Source of the DNA: DTU032 sp964346175
GTDB lineage: Bacteria > Bacillota > Clostridia > Saccharofermentanales > DTU023
DNA length: 15,605 nucleotides
Direction of reading: 5' to 3'
Assembly: GCA_964346175.1 (NCBI GenBank)
Contig: CAYFTG010000026.1
Location: forward strand, 1-15,605
Shown: piece by piece, positions 1-7,582 of the stretch
Position numbering within the stretch: the first letter of the stretch is position 1
Layout: each line of letters starts with the position of its first letter
Translations under genes and position numbers: made by a program
The notes under the pieces: model-generated
Databases searched by the model: none
Told to the model about the DNA's origin: nothing
Seen by the model: only the letters and a program-made list of their open reading frames with translations

Positions 1-14
1 AATTTTTTAACATT

Positions 15-36
15 AGTCACCACTGCGGTGATTTTT
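15..36 (+). terminator. Intrinsic terminator of an upstream gene
   Basis: TCACC at 17-21 pairs with GGTGA at 27-31 around the loop ACTGC. The stem can be extended by a G-T and an A-T pair, and a run of five T follows at 32-36. It would end transcription entering from a + strand gene left of the window and so isolate deoC. The stem is short, so confidence is moderate. Confidence 0.5.
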
Positions 37-127
37 GAGTGTCATAATGGTCGAGAACTATCCGGCAGAGACATGAAATGCTATTTGGATATATGATTAT
101 TTTTTGAAAGGTTTTTAGATATTAGAA

Positions 128-787
128 ATGGATATTAAAGGTATATTAGCCATTACTGACCACACTTTATTAAGACCGACCAGTACTTGGCAAGAGATTG
201 AGCAGCTTCTGAATGATGCGATGGACTTCAAGTGCGCCTCGGCCTGCATTCCTGCTTCTTACGTTGAGGAGGCAGTATATCACGTTGATAAGGGACTGCC
301 CATCTGCACGGTAATTGGATTCCCCCATGGCTACGATACAGCAGAGGCTAAGGTTTTCATGGCGGAAAATGCTATCGAAAACGGGGCCGCCGAGGTTGAT
401 ATGGTAATTAATTTGGGCTGGGTCAAGGATGGCCTCTTCGATTGTGTAGAAGAAGAAATTTCAATGGTGAGAGATGTCGTGCGCGACGGAATTCTCAAGG
501 TGATTATCGAAAGCTCCGAGCTGACAGATGAAGAAATTATTCGCCTGTGTGAGATTGTTACAAGCAGCGGGGCGGACTTTATTAAGACCTCAACCGGCTT
601 TGCCTCCGGCGGCGCAACCTTTGAGGTTGTCGAGCTGATGAGGAAGCATGTGGGCGAGCACGTCGCCATCAAAGCTTCGGGTGGAATCTCCAGCTTTGAG
701 GACGCAGAAAAATATATTGAGCTGGGTGCCACTCGTTTGGGTACCAGTCGCCTGGTCAAATTCGCAAAAGCGGGTATTTTTAAGTAA
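128..787 (+). CDS. deoC: Deoxyribose-phosphate aldolase (DeoC)
   Basis: Cytoplasmic class I aldolase that splits 2-deoxy-D-ribose 5-phosphate into glyceraldehyde 3-phosphate and acetaldehyde, the last step of deoxynucleoside catabolism. The 219 residues match the usual bacterial length of about 215-225 and form one TIM barrel. The N-terminal DHTLLRP motif (11-17) is typical. The Schiff-base lysine is K153 in FIKTSTGF, the second active-site lysine is K182 in IKASGGI, and D91 in EVDMVIN matches the proton-relay aspartate. The usual GTSSG phosphate-binding end reads GTSRLV here, a mild deviation. The ATG at 128 gives the expected family start, but no good Shine-Dalgarno lies next to it: the only purine-rich stretch, GAAAGG at 106-111, is about 16 bases away. 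No other deo gene (deoB, deoD, pdp, deoR) is in view. The next gene starts 64 bases downstream and may be co-transcribed. Confidence 0.95.
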   Translation: MDIKGILAITDHTLLRPTSTWQEIEQLLNDAMDFKCASACIPASYVEEAVYHVDKGLPICTVIGFPHGYDTAEAKVFMAENAIENGAAEVDMVINLGWVKDGLFDCVEEEISMVRDVVRDGILKVIIESSELTDEEIIRLCEIVTSSGADFIKTSTGFASGGATFEVVELMRKHVGEHVAIKASGGISSFEDAEKYIELGATRLGTSRLVKFAKAGIFK

Positions 788-851
788 ATCAGGTTGTACG
801 CTTGATAATATAATGCAGTCAAGAACTATGCGAGTAAAGTGAGGAAAAATT

Positions 852-1079
852 ATGGACATTAAAGCAAAGATTGATGAAATCGTTAAGAAAGTTAAGAGCG
901 ACGATGCTTTCGCCGAGAAATTCAAGAAGGATCCGATTAAGGCTGTCGAAGGTGTCTTGGGAGTGGATCTTCCGGACGAGCAGATTAATTCGCTTGTCAG
1001 TGGGGTGAAAGCAAAGCTTAAGCTCGACGGCAAGGAAGATGGTGGACTTTTGGATAAGGCAAAGGGCCTCTTCAAGTAA
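852..1079 (+). CDS. Small charged helical protein, Nif11/NHLP-leader-like spacing
   Basis: A 75-residue protein with no signal peptide or membrane segment and very high Lys/Asp/Glu content. A good Shine-Dalgarno (GTGAGG, 8 bases upstream) supports the ATG at 852. The N-terminal half is predicted as amphipathic helices. The segment FAEKFKKDPIKAVEGVLG (about 20-37) followed by DLPDEQINSLV has the spacing F-x3-F-x2-DP-x2-A-x3-G...L-x-D/E-x2-I that is seen in Nif11/NHLP-type leader domains of RiPP precursors. However, there is no GG cleavage motif, no Cys/Ser/Thr-rich core peptide and no modifying enzyme nearby. The C-terminus (GLLDKAKGLFK) is a short Lys-rich amphipathic helix. A TATAAT at 809-814 without a convincing -35 could give it its own promoter; otherwise it is the second gene of a deoC transcript. 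Similar short proteins are, from memory, common in Clostridia. Function unknown. Confidence 0.8.
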   Translation: MDIKAKIDEIVKKVKSDDAFAEKFKKDPIKAVEGVLGVDLPDEQINSLVSGVKAKLKLDGKEDGGLLDKAKGLFK

Positions 1080-1085
1080 GACTTG

Positions 1086-1151
1086 CTGCGTTAGCAAAAA
1101 GGTTTGCTGCAGAAGGGAAAGATTTGCTCCGGCAGTAACTGCGTTAACAAA
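1086..1151. repeat. Pair of 13-base direct repeats in the deoC/malQ intergenic region
   Basis: CTGCGTTAGCAAA at 1086-1098 recurs as CTGCGTTAACAAA at 1139-1151 with one mismatch and a period of 53 bases. Between them, GATTTG at 1121-1126 could pair with CAAATC at 1148-1153. This is the transcribed 3' region of the 75-residue gene; no protein gene or clear RNA fold is seen. It may be a duplication remnant. Confidence 0.3.
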
Positions 1152-1171
1152 TCCAAAAAAAATAAGTATGC

Positions 1172-1209
1172 AAAAGCCTGAGACTGCTTTTAGACAGTTT
1201 CAGGCTTTT
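1172..1209. terminator. Bidirectional intrinsic terminator between the 75-aa gene and malQ
   Basis: A 15-bp stem (1172-1186 with 1195-1209, one G-T pair) encloses an 8-base loop at 1187-1194. The stem ends carry A4 and T5 runs, so it can work in both directions: for the + strand deoC/small-protein transcript and for the minus-strand malQ transcript. The malQ stop codon (1190-1192) lies in the loop and the last malQ codons form one arm. Confidence 0.9.
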
Positions 1210-2809
1210 TATGTTTGGCGGAGGGCGGGACTTTTACTGCTTCCTTGGCGGTAATTCTGCCGCTGATGCGAGTCAGCTCACGGAGTTTTTGGGCTAGTTC
1301 GGAATTGAGGGCGTCGTTTTTCATGCGCCAGTTCCAGTTTCCGCCCAGAGTTGCGGGTACATTCATGCGTGCGCTGTTATCCAGCTCGAGTAGATCCTGC
1401 ATCTGGAAGATGACTGTTTTGGCAACCGTGGTGGCAGCACCGCGCATCATGCCCCAGACGAAGCCTTCTTCCTCGTTTAGGCCTAGGTATTTCTTGGCGA
1501 AGGCGAGTTCTTCTTTTGAAGCCTCTTCTTCTTTCCAGCCTAGTATGGTGTCGTTGTCGTGGGTGCCTGTGTAGAGTACGGCGTTTTCCACCATATTGTG
1601 GGGCAGGTAGTCACTGAGGTCGTTAGGATTGAAGGCGAATTGCAGGACTTTCATACTGGGGAAGCCGGTGCGTTCGCGGAAGTCGCTGACCTCTTTGGTC
1701 ATGTAACCTAGGTCTTCTGCAAACATGGGTAGGTCGCCCAGCTCTTCCTTGATGGCATCAAAGAGCTTGTCCGCTGGTCCTTGTACCCACTGACCGCGGC
1801 GAGCTGTCGGGTCGCCGTAGGGAACTGCCCAGTAAGACTCGAAGCCGCGGAAGTGATCTAGGCGCAGCATGTCGTAGAAGCGCATCTGGAAGCGCACGCG
1901 TTCAATCCACCACGCAAAGCCCTCTTCTTCATGGGCTTCCCACTTGAAGAGCGGGCTGCCCCAGAGCTGGCCGCCATCGGCATAATCATCGGGAGGTGTG
2001 CCGGAGACGAAAGTCGGATTGAGGTCTTCGTCCATTTGGAAAAGTTCGGGCTCGGTCCAGACTTCCACGGAGTCGCCTGCTACGTAAATAGGTAAGTCTC
2101 CCATTATTTCAATGCCGGCGTTTCGTGCATAGCTATGTAGGCCTTCCCATTGTCGGAAGAAGAGGAATTGTAGGAACTGGCGGAATTCAATCTCTTCCTT
2201 ATGTGTTTCGACGAACTCAGCTAGGTGTACGGGATTGCGCAGTTTGAGTACGTCCGGCCATTCGTTCCAGGGGGCGCCGCCGTATTCGTTCTTTATGCTC
2301 ATGAAGATTGCGTAGTCGTCTAACCAGTCTTCGCATTCTGCTGTTTTGAATTCATCTAATTCTTGGAGGAGAGCGGATGGAACTTTCTTTTGCTGCATGC
2401 GCTCCCAGGCGAGGCGTAGGAGGCTGAGGCGGTTTTTCCACATGAGGGAGAAGTCGACCTTTTCCTCGTCGGAGCCGAAATCGAATTTTAGCGGCTCGTC
2501 TTGCTCGAGGAGGCCCTCCTTGATGAGAAGGTCAATATCGATCAGGTAGGGGTTGCCGGAGCGGGTTGAGAAACTTTGGTAGGGAGAATCTCCAAAGCCG
2601 GTTGGGCCGATTGGTAGAATCTGCCAGTAGGACTGTCCGGCCTCCGCTAGGAAATCGATAAAATCGCGAGCCGCTGCGCCCATGGTGCCGATGCCATAGG
2701 GAGAAGGGAGGCTCGTTATGTGTAAGAGCACACCGGATTTGCGGTCGCTGCGAATCTCCTTGTAATTGAATCTATCATCTTCAGCAGGCATTAAAATTCT
2801 ATCGCTCAT
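1190..2809 (-). CDS. malQ: 4-alpha-glucanotransferase (amylomaltase, GH77)
   Basis: Cytoplasmic GH77 disproportionating enzyme that moves alpha-1,4-glucan segments between maltodextrins and releases glucose. It is the natural partner of the maltodextrin importer encoded upstream on the same strand. The 539 residues fit the usual bacterial length of about 500. N-terminal landmarks are RKSGVLLHITSLPSPYGIG and FGDSPYQSFSTRSGNPYLID. Catalytic landmarks are the nucleophile D318 in LRLDHFRG, acid/base E365 in AEDLG and D418 in THDND. The reading frame stays open upstream to 2887, but that extension only translates the palindromic repeat. The ATG at 2809 is chosen because GGGAG lies about 8 bases before it and the protein then begins MSDRILMPAEDD. 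It starts 104 bases after the malK stop, with repeat element A in between and no good promoter, so it is probably the last gene of the mal operon. Its stop codon is inside the terminator loop. Confidence 0.96.
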   Translation of the reverse strand: MSDRILMPAEDDRFNYKEIRSDRKSGVLLHITSLPSPYGIGTMGAAARDFIDFLAEAGQSYWQILPIGPTGFGDSPYQSFSTRSGNPYLIDIDLLIKEGLLEQDEPLKFDFGSDEEKVDFSLMWKNRLSLLRLAWERMQQKKVPSALLQELDEFKTAECEDWLDDYAIFMSIKNEYGGAPWNEWPDVLKLRNPVHLAEFVETHKEEIEFRQFLQFLFFRQWEGLHSYARNAGIEIMGDLPIYVAGDSVEVWTEPELFQMDEDLNPTFVSGTPPDDYADGGQLWGSPLFKWEAHEEEGFAWWIERVRFQMRFYDMLRLDHFRGFESYWAVPYGDPTARRGQWVQGPADKLFDAIKEELGDLPMFAEDLGYMTKEVSDFRERTGFPSMKVLQFAFNPNDLSDYLPHNMVENAVLYTGTHDNDTILGWKEEEASKEELAFAKKYLGLNEEEGFVWGMMRGAATTVAKTVIFQMQDLLELDNSARMNVPATLGGNWNWRMKNDALNSELAQKLRELTRISGRITAKEAVKVPPSAKHKKPETV

Positions 2810-2824
2810 GATCTTTCTCCCTTG

Positions 2825-2913
2825 GTTAATTATCGTGCCAGGCACCAAAATGAACTTAGCTGTCAAAGAATTCGTCAAAGAATTCACATTCTGTGCCAGG
2901 CACGAAATTCAAC
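2825..2913. repeat. Bipartite palindromic repeat, copy A (REP/BIME-like)
   Basis: Two perfect palindromes GTGCCAGGCAC lie at 2835-2845 and 2893-2903. The spacer begins CAAAA and then the 16-base core TGAACTTAGCTGTCAA (2851-2866). The same paired palindromes and the exact core, reverse-complemented, occur at 9223-9308. The element fills the gap between malK and malQ. In RNA each palindrome can form a small hairpin; these may stabilise the malK end or reduce read-through into malQ. The paired arrangement resembles bacterial REP/BIME elements. No RAYT-type transposase is in the window. Confidence 0.8.
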
Positions 2914-3999
2914 TTAGTTGATTCGTTCTGTCGTTTCTGCATCGAAGAAGTGTAGGCCGTCGAGATCGAAGTTGAAGTAGTGGTCTTCGTCCACGCCATA
3001 TTCGTAGTGGCCCGGCTCCGAAATCACGACTTCTTCTCCGTCAGGGAACTTGCAGTAGAGCAACTGTTCCTTACCTAACATCTCGATAACGTCGATCTTA
3101 ACCTCTATATTATTCTTTTCTATCTTCCCCGCGTGGAAACGCTCGGAACGGATGCCCATGCAAACTTTTTTGCCTTCATAAGGCTGAAGCATACGCGCAT
3201 CCTCAGCGTTTGGCTCCACAACGACTAGGCCGTTGTCACTGCGGAAGAGCCCTTCTTGGATACTGCCGTGGAAGACATTAATAGTCGGGGAACCGATAAA
3301 GCCCGCTACAAACAAATTGGCGGGTTTGTTATAAAACTCAGAGGGGGCACCTTGTTGCTGCACTTTGCCCTCATCCAATAAGACAATTATGTCCGCCATC
3401 GTCATAGCTTCGGTCTGGTCATGCGTAACATAAACTGAAGTCGTGTTGAGTGCCTTATGCAAGCGCACCAACTCCACACGCATGTGTTCACGCAGTTTGG
3501 CGTCGAGGTTAGATAAGGGTTCGTCCATGAGGAATACGGCCGGGTTGCGCACCATGGCACGCCCTAGCGCGACACGCTGGCGCTGACCGCCCGAGATCTC
3601 AGATGGCCTGGAGTAGAGGTATTCCGAAATCTGCAAGGTCTCCGCCGCAGCCAAGACCCGCTCGTGAATTACCGCCTTGCGCTCGTTAGCCATCTTCAGG
3701 GAGAAGGCCATGTTTTCGTAGACGGTCATGTGAGGATACAAAGCATAGGATTGGAAGACCATCGCTATGTCACGGTCCTTCGGCTCCACGCGATTCATCC
3801 GTTTGCCGTTAAAGAGGAGGTCACCTTCCGTGATGGAGTTGAGGCCGGCGATCATGCGCAGCAGAGTACTCTTGCCGCAGCCTGACGGGCCCAGAATAAC
3901 GCAAAATTGATTGCTGTCCACCACCAGATCGATATTCCGGATGGTAAAGTTTTCACGTCCTTCATATTTTTTGCCAACATTGACTAATTCAACTTTCAT
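2914..3999 (-). CDS. malK: Maltodextrin ABC transporter ATP-binding protein (MalK/MsmK/UgpC type)
   Basis: ATPase subunit that powers the MalFG importer from the cytoplasmic face. The 361 residues are typical of the MalK/UgpC/MsmK family: an N-terminal nucleotide-binding domain followed by a C-terminal OB/TOBE regulatory domain (about 235-361). Visible motifs are Walker A GPSGCGKST (37-45), Q-loop Q83, signature SGGQRQR (136-142), Walker B VFLMDE (155-160), D-loop SNLD and H-loop H193 in VTHDQTEAM. GGGAGGAG lies about 6 bases before the ATG. It begins 12 bases after malG and is the last of the transport genes. The presence of a dedicated ATPase in the operon differs from Bacillus, where one MsmX serves several importers. 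The substrate is inferred from malQ and the neighbours; the ATPase sequence alone could also serve other sugars. Confidence 0.93.
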   Translation of the reverse strand: MKVELVNVGKKYEGRENFTIRNIDLVVDSNQFCVILGPSGCGKSTLLRMIAGLNSITEGDLLFNGKRMNRVEPKDRDIAMVFQSYALYPHMTVYENMAFSLKMANERKAVIHERVLAAAETLQISEYLYSRPSEISGGQRQRVALGRAMVRNPAVFLMDEPLSNLDAKLREHMRVELVRLHKALNTTSVYVTHDQTEAMTMADIIVLLDEGKVQQQGAPSEFYNKPANLFVAGFIGSPTINVFHGSIQEGLFRSDNGLVVVEPNAEDARMLQPYEGKKVCMGIRSERFHAGKIEKNNIEVKIDVIEMLGKEQLLYCKFPDGEEVVISEPGHYEYGVDEDHYFNFDLDGLHFFDAETTERIN

Positions 4000-4011
4000 A
4001 TTTTCTCCTCC

Positions 4012-4914
4012 CTAACCCTTGACTGCACCGCTCGAAAGCCCGGAAACCAGTTCTTTCTGTAAAGCGATGAATAAAATGACGATTGGGATCGCCGTCAAGA
4101 GGCCACCGGCCGCAAAAACCGGCTGGTGCATATTGTATTGATCATTTATTAATGTATGTAATCCGGTAGCCAAGGTATAGCTCCTCGGATCGTTTAGCAG
4201 AATGGCCGGCATCAAATAGTCCAAGAAGGGCCCGATGAAGGACCAAAGGGCAATTATCGCCAGCATGGGCCGGGCTATCGGCATGATGATCAGCCGGTAA
4301 ACCTGCAGACTCCCACAACCGTCGATACGCGCCGCGTCGTCGAGCTCCGTCGAGACACCGTCGATATAGCCTTTGAGGATAAAGGTATTGGACGCGATAC
4401 CGCCGCCCGCGTAAATCAGCACGAGGAACATCTGCCGCGAAAAGCCGGGGATGGCAGAGTTTATGATCGAGTGCAGCGTGTAGAAAGCCGTAATTCCGGC
4501 GAAAGTCGGCACTGTCTGCAAGAGCATGATCGCCATCAGCGATGCTTTTCTGCCCTTGAAGCGGTAACGCGAATACGCATAGCCGGTGAAGGACACTATC
4601 AGCAAAGTCAGCAGCGCCGTGGCTACGGCGATGCCGATGGTGTTCACGACCCAGTTCCAGAAGTAAGTCTCGTTGAAGAGATACTGGAAATGCTTGAGTG
4701 AAAACTCATACTCGCCGCCCAAACTGATATAGGAAGTCAGGTTACCGTTAAAACTGGTGATCACGATCTGAGCCAGCGGCCAGATGATGACGAAAGCCCA
4801 GAAGATAAGCAGTATATAGCTAATCCCCAGCGAAATGACTTTCGCCGTTGTCAGGGGCTGACGGTCCGATAGGTAAAGACCCTCGGTTTTTTTCGTCTTC
4901 TTTTTCCTAGTCAT
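4012..4914 (-). CDS. malG: Maltodextrin ABC transporter permease MalG
   Basis: Inner-membrane permease of a CUT1 family sugar importer; it forms the translocation channel together with MalF. The 300 residues begin with a Lys-rich cytoplasmic tail and contain about six membrane segments (near 28-52, 88-112, 124-148, 161-180, 213-237 and 268-288). The EAA coupling loop that docks on the ATPase is ELDDAARIDGCGSLQVYRL, about 190-208, followed by the conserved IMPIARP. The tail GLSSGAVKG is typical of MalG-type permeases. The start is well supported: GGGAGGAGAG lies just upstream, and the ATG overlaps the malF stop by four bases (ATGA), indicating translational coupling. Confidence 0.94.
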   Translation of the reverse strand: MTRKKKTKKTEGLYLSDRQPLTTAKVISLGISYILLIFWAFVIIWPLAQIVITSFNGNLTSYISLGGEYEFSLKHFQYLFNETYFWNWVVNTIGIAVATALLTLLIVSFTGYAYSRYRFKGRKASLMAIMLLQTVPTFAGITAFYTLHSIINSAIPGFSRQMFLVLIYAGGGIASNTFILKGYIDGVSTELDDAARIDGCGSLQVYRLIIMPIARPMLAIIALWSFIGPFLDYLMPAILLNDPRSYTLATGLHTLINDQYNMHQPVFAAGGLLTAIPIVILFIALQKELVSGLSSGAVKG

Positions 4915-7010
4915 AAGCTCTCCTCCCTGAACGACTTAGTTCGACTGAATCCGATCCAGGTGACAAAGATGATAAAGAGCGAGACGACAACCGTGATGGC
5001 AGAACCGATACCTTGATATTGGTTTTGCATCGTCAGCTTATAAATGTAGGAAATGAGTATATCCGTCGTCCCCGCCATGTTGCCGTACCTGCTCGGCGCA
5101 AAGGGCCCGCCATCATTAAAGAGATAGATGATGGAGAAGTTATTGAAGTTAAAGGTATACTGTCCAATCATCAAAGGTGCTGTCTGATACAACAGAAGCG
5201 GGATCGTGATATGCCGCGTTTGTTGGAAGCCGGTGGCTCCGTCGATTTCTGCTGCTTCATAGAGATCTCCGGGTATCCCCTGCAGAATCCCGGTACACAA
5301 GAGGAAGATATACGAACTCCCTAACCAGCCCTGCAGCAAGATCAGCACGATTCTCGTCCCCCAAGTTGTGTACTTTATGTTCAGCATCTCCGAAGGGTCC
5401 GTGTTGCCCAAGAGGCTGTTGAGCGCGAGCGTCAGCGGTCCCGAGGGCGAGAAGAGAATCGAGAAAAACATAATGGTAATAAAGGCCGGCACCGCCCACG
5501 GCAAGAGATACGTGGTGCGGAAAAAGCGCTTCCCGAGTATCCGCTCCTGATTGACCAAGAGCGCCAGCGTAAAGCCGATAAAGATCGCCAAGGACGTTGC
5601 CAAGAGCGTCCAGACTATGGTCCAACCAGTTATGAGCCAGAACGGCCCGCCCGCTATGCCTTGGCCCGCTATGATCTGCTTATAGTTCGCCAGACCCTGC
5701 CAGACAAATTTCGACTGGTGAGTGGGGTCGTAGTTGGTAAAGGAGATCAGAGCCGTGACCGCTATGGGCAAAAGAACAATAAAGATTGTCAGCAAGGCCG
5801 CGGGAGCCGAGGCCATATAAGGGAAGCCGTCGCGCTGCACCGCAGTGCGGGTTTCAAACCAATTGTGTAAGCGAACGCCCTTGATTAGTTTTTTCTCGTT
5901 CGTATGAACATCACGGAAGGAAATGATAAAGAGTATCAGCGCCAAGATCAGGAAGATGACTGCGACCACGCCTTCGATCATGAAAATAATGGAGCGATCT
6001 AGGCGGCCGCCATCCCGAGCCAAACTGATTAAGCCGGCGATGCCATCTCCGCGATAATTGCCTGAACCCAGAGCGTACGGAATTGCTATCAAATATATGT
6101 ACAGCGTGCCGATGAAGAAAAAAGCCGACTTCGCACGCTGTCCAAGGATTAACTGCCCCAAACCCGGAATGAGAATGGTCAGCCAATAAAGCCATGGAAT
6201 ACGCTTATTTACCTCTATTGGTGTTCTGCGTCTCAGATCTGAGATATCGGAGTTGAGTAGCTTGATCTTTTTCTTAGCTTCGATCTTAAGTCGATGCTTC
6301 AGGTTTTTGACTCTGTCTTTGGCAAAGGGCAACGGCTGCGAGCGCTTCTTGCTGTTAATGTCCTCTTTAGCCGAGAGGTCAGCCATTTTACTTTCGTTGA
6401 TTAGAGCCTTGGCCGAAATGATTCCTTGTCTACGGTTTTCCCGTAGTTCTGCCTTTTCGGCGGCGCGTTCCTCTTTGCGTCTGTGACGAAATTCGGCATA
6501 TTCGTTCTTAGCGGCGGAATGGTCTTGGCCTTTTAGGCTCTTTAACTCGGTTTCCGCTTCCACCAGCTCGTCTAAGAGGGCGCGCCTTTCGGCTACTGCT
6601 TCCGGCAATTGCTTGGCGATCTCCAAATGCTTCTTGTACTCAAACTCAAAATCATAAGAAAGATCGACATACTTTTCGTAAAAGCGATAGCGTTCTGCGC
6701 TTTCGGCTGCTTCCAGCTGCCAGTTAAAAAGGTGCCTATCCGTGTCCTTGATTTCTGACAAGAACTTCTTACGACGTTCCTTAGCTCCTCGTAAGAATTG
6801 CTTTTCCTGCTCGCGGGCTGCGCGCAGTTCTTTTTCATAAGGATGATCGGTCTTGCGGGGCAGAGCCTTGATCTCGGCTTGAATACCGGCGCGCTCAGTT
6901 TTGTCCGCCCACTTCAGCTTTTCCTGCAGGGCAGACAGTTCTTTAAGTCTGAGGTTTTTGCGCGGATGTTGATTGCCGATATCATCGAGCACTGTCGGTT
7001 TGTACTTCAT
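4911..7010 (-). CDS. malF: Maltodextrin ABC transporter permease MalF with long charged N-terminal extension
   Basis: Permease partner of MalG. The C-terminal half is a normal MalF: about six membrane segments after residue 400 and an EAA loop DLYEAAEIDGATGFQQTRHI near residues 583-602. Before it are two or three further membrane segments beginning at IPWLYWLTILIPGLGQLILG (about 271-290), a PGLGQ motif seen in Firmicutes MalF N-termini. Unusually, residues 1 to about 265 are hydrophilic and extremely rich in Lys, Arg, Glu and Ala, with runs such as EYAEFRHRRKEERAAEKAEL. This suggests a long cytoplasmic coiled coil. Total length is 699 residues, against roughly 290-520 for common homologues. 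The frame opens at a TTG (7028), but the ATG at 7010 is preferred because AGGAGAG precedes it. The frame is continuous, so the extension is a genuine part of the protein rather than a frameshift. It starts 38 bases after the 4-TM protein gene. Confidence 0.93.
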   Translation of the reverse strand: MKYKPTVLDDIGNQHPRKNLRLKELSALQEKLKWADKTERAGIQAEIKALPRKTDHPYEKELRAAREQEKQFLRGAKERRKKFLSEIKDTDRHLFNWQLEAAESAERYRFYEKYVDLSYDFEFEYKKHLEIAKQLPEAVAERRALLDELVEAETELKSLKGQDHSAAKNEYAEFRHRRKEERAAEKAELRENRRQGIISAKALINESKMADLSAKEDINSKKRSQPLPFAKDRVKNLKHRLKIEAKKKIKLLNSDISDLRRRTPIEVNKRIPWLYWLTILIPGLGQLILGQRAKSAFFFIGTLYIYLIAIPYALGSGNYRGDGIAGLISLARDGGRLDRSIIFMIEGVVAVIFLILALILFIISFRDVHTNEKKLIKGVRLHNWFETRTAVQRDGFPYMASAPAALLTIFIVLLPIAVTALISFTNYDPTHQSKFVWQGLANYKQIIAGQGIAGGPFWLITGWTIVWTLLATSLAIFIGFTLALLVNQERILGKRFFRTTYLLPWAVPAFITIMFFSILFSPSGPLTLALNSLLGNTDPSEMLNIKYTTWGTRIVLILLQGWLGSSYIFLLCTGILQGIPGDLYEAAEIDGATGFQQTRHITIPLLLYQTAPLMIGQYTFNFNNFSIIYLFNDGGPFAPSRYGNMAGTTDILISYIYKLTMQNQYQGIGSAITVVVSLFIIFVTWIGFSRTKSFREESL

Positions 7011-7048
7011 CCTCCACTCTCCTCTCAAATACGTTTTCCTAGGTCTTC

Positions 7049-7531
7049 TTAGGTCTTCTTAGCTAGAACCGGGTTTTCCTCCAGTTCTAAGCGATGTATA
7101 TTTACTACCATCAGGAACAGGAGCAACCACAATGCCAGTGCCAAGTACCACAGAAATGACTGGGTCTGGAACATGAGCAGACGACGGATGCCTGCCAGGA
7201 AAACTATTGCTCCCCAGATGAGTCTGTATAAAGGTGGTGTCCCAAGTCTTTTGATTGATAAAAATGTATAAAGTGCCAGACTGACCGGCACCAAAATATC
7301 CACGAGAAATATTGCCAAGACGAGCGATGAATATTCAGCACTCGTGGCTTCAGGATTTATGGAAAGCCATAATTGATAAGCCTCCGGATTGGCCAGAATC
7401 AATGCCTCTAAAGAGGACACGATAATCAGAGCAGCACATAAAGTTAGCAGGACGGTCAGTTGACGTCTGTGCTTATTTTTTTGCATTTTGCGCTGTGCGT
7501 GCATTTCCCTCACTGTCTTCCTCAAATACAT
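7049..7531 (-). CDS. Small four-helix membrane protein between malE and malF, unknown function
   Basis: Up to 160 residues: a basic N-terminus, then four hydrophobic segments (about 25-47, 67-90, 102-115 and 122-143) and a polar tail ending EENPVLAKKT. I do not recognise the family. It sits inside the mal operon, about 100 bases after malE and 38 bases before malF on the same strand, so it is probably co-expressed and could be an accessory or assembly factor of the importer. The start is uncertain. The ATG at 7531 has no Shine-Dalgarno and lies 11 bases after a strong hairpin. A GTG at 7513 has GAGG six bases upstream. An ATG at 7504 has GAGGG only two bases away. All options keep every membrane segment. 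Confidence 0.8.
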   Translation of the reverse strand: MYLRKTVREMHAQRKMQKNKHRRQLTVLLTLCAALIIVSSLEALILANPEAYQLWLSINPEATSAEYSSLVLAIFLVDILVPVSLALYTFLSIKRLGTPPLYRLIWGAIVFLAGIRRLLMFQTQSFLWYLALALWLLLFLMVVNIHRLELEENPVLAKKT

Positions 7532-7542
7532 TTGTATATTAA

Positions 7543-7574
7543 TAACAGCAGGAGAATTGCTCCTCCTGCTGTTA
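7543..7574 (-). promoter_or_regulatory. Strong intercistronic hairpin after malE
   Basis: A perfect 12-bp stem (7543-7554 with 7563-7574) encloses an 8-base loop. On the minus strand it lies in the malE to membrane-protein gap and is not followed by a T-run, so it is not a classical terminator. In maltose operons, hairpins after malE protect its mRNA and keep the binding protein in excess over the permeases; the same role is inferred here. AGGAGGAG is buried in its 5' arm and loop. Confidence 0.75.
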
Positions 7575-7582
7575 ATTTTAGC

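Noticed and set aside
1080..1171. Small RNA or riboswitch between the 75-aa gene and malQ
   Set aside because: There are short repeats and one possible weak pairing, but no consistent fold or known motif.
2851..2874. TTGACA in the repeat core as a -35 box for malQ
   Set aside because: No acceptable -10 hexamer lies 16-18 bases downstream in either repeat copy; TTGACA is simply part of the shared core.
2810..2887. N-terminal extension of malQ (26 residues) reading through the palindromic repeat
   Set aside because: The ATG at 2809 has a good Shine-Dalgarno and family-like start; the upstream codons merely translate repeat copy A.
5257..5625. Open frames antisense or out of frame inside malF, malG, pckG and the exporter
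   Set aside because: All are shadows of well-supported genes; none has start signals or a recognisable domain.
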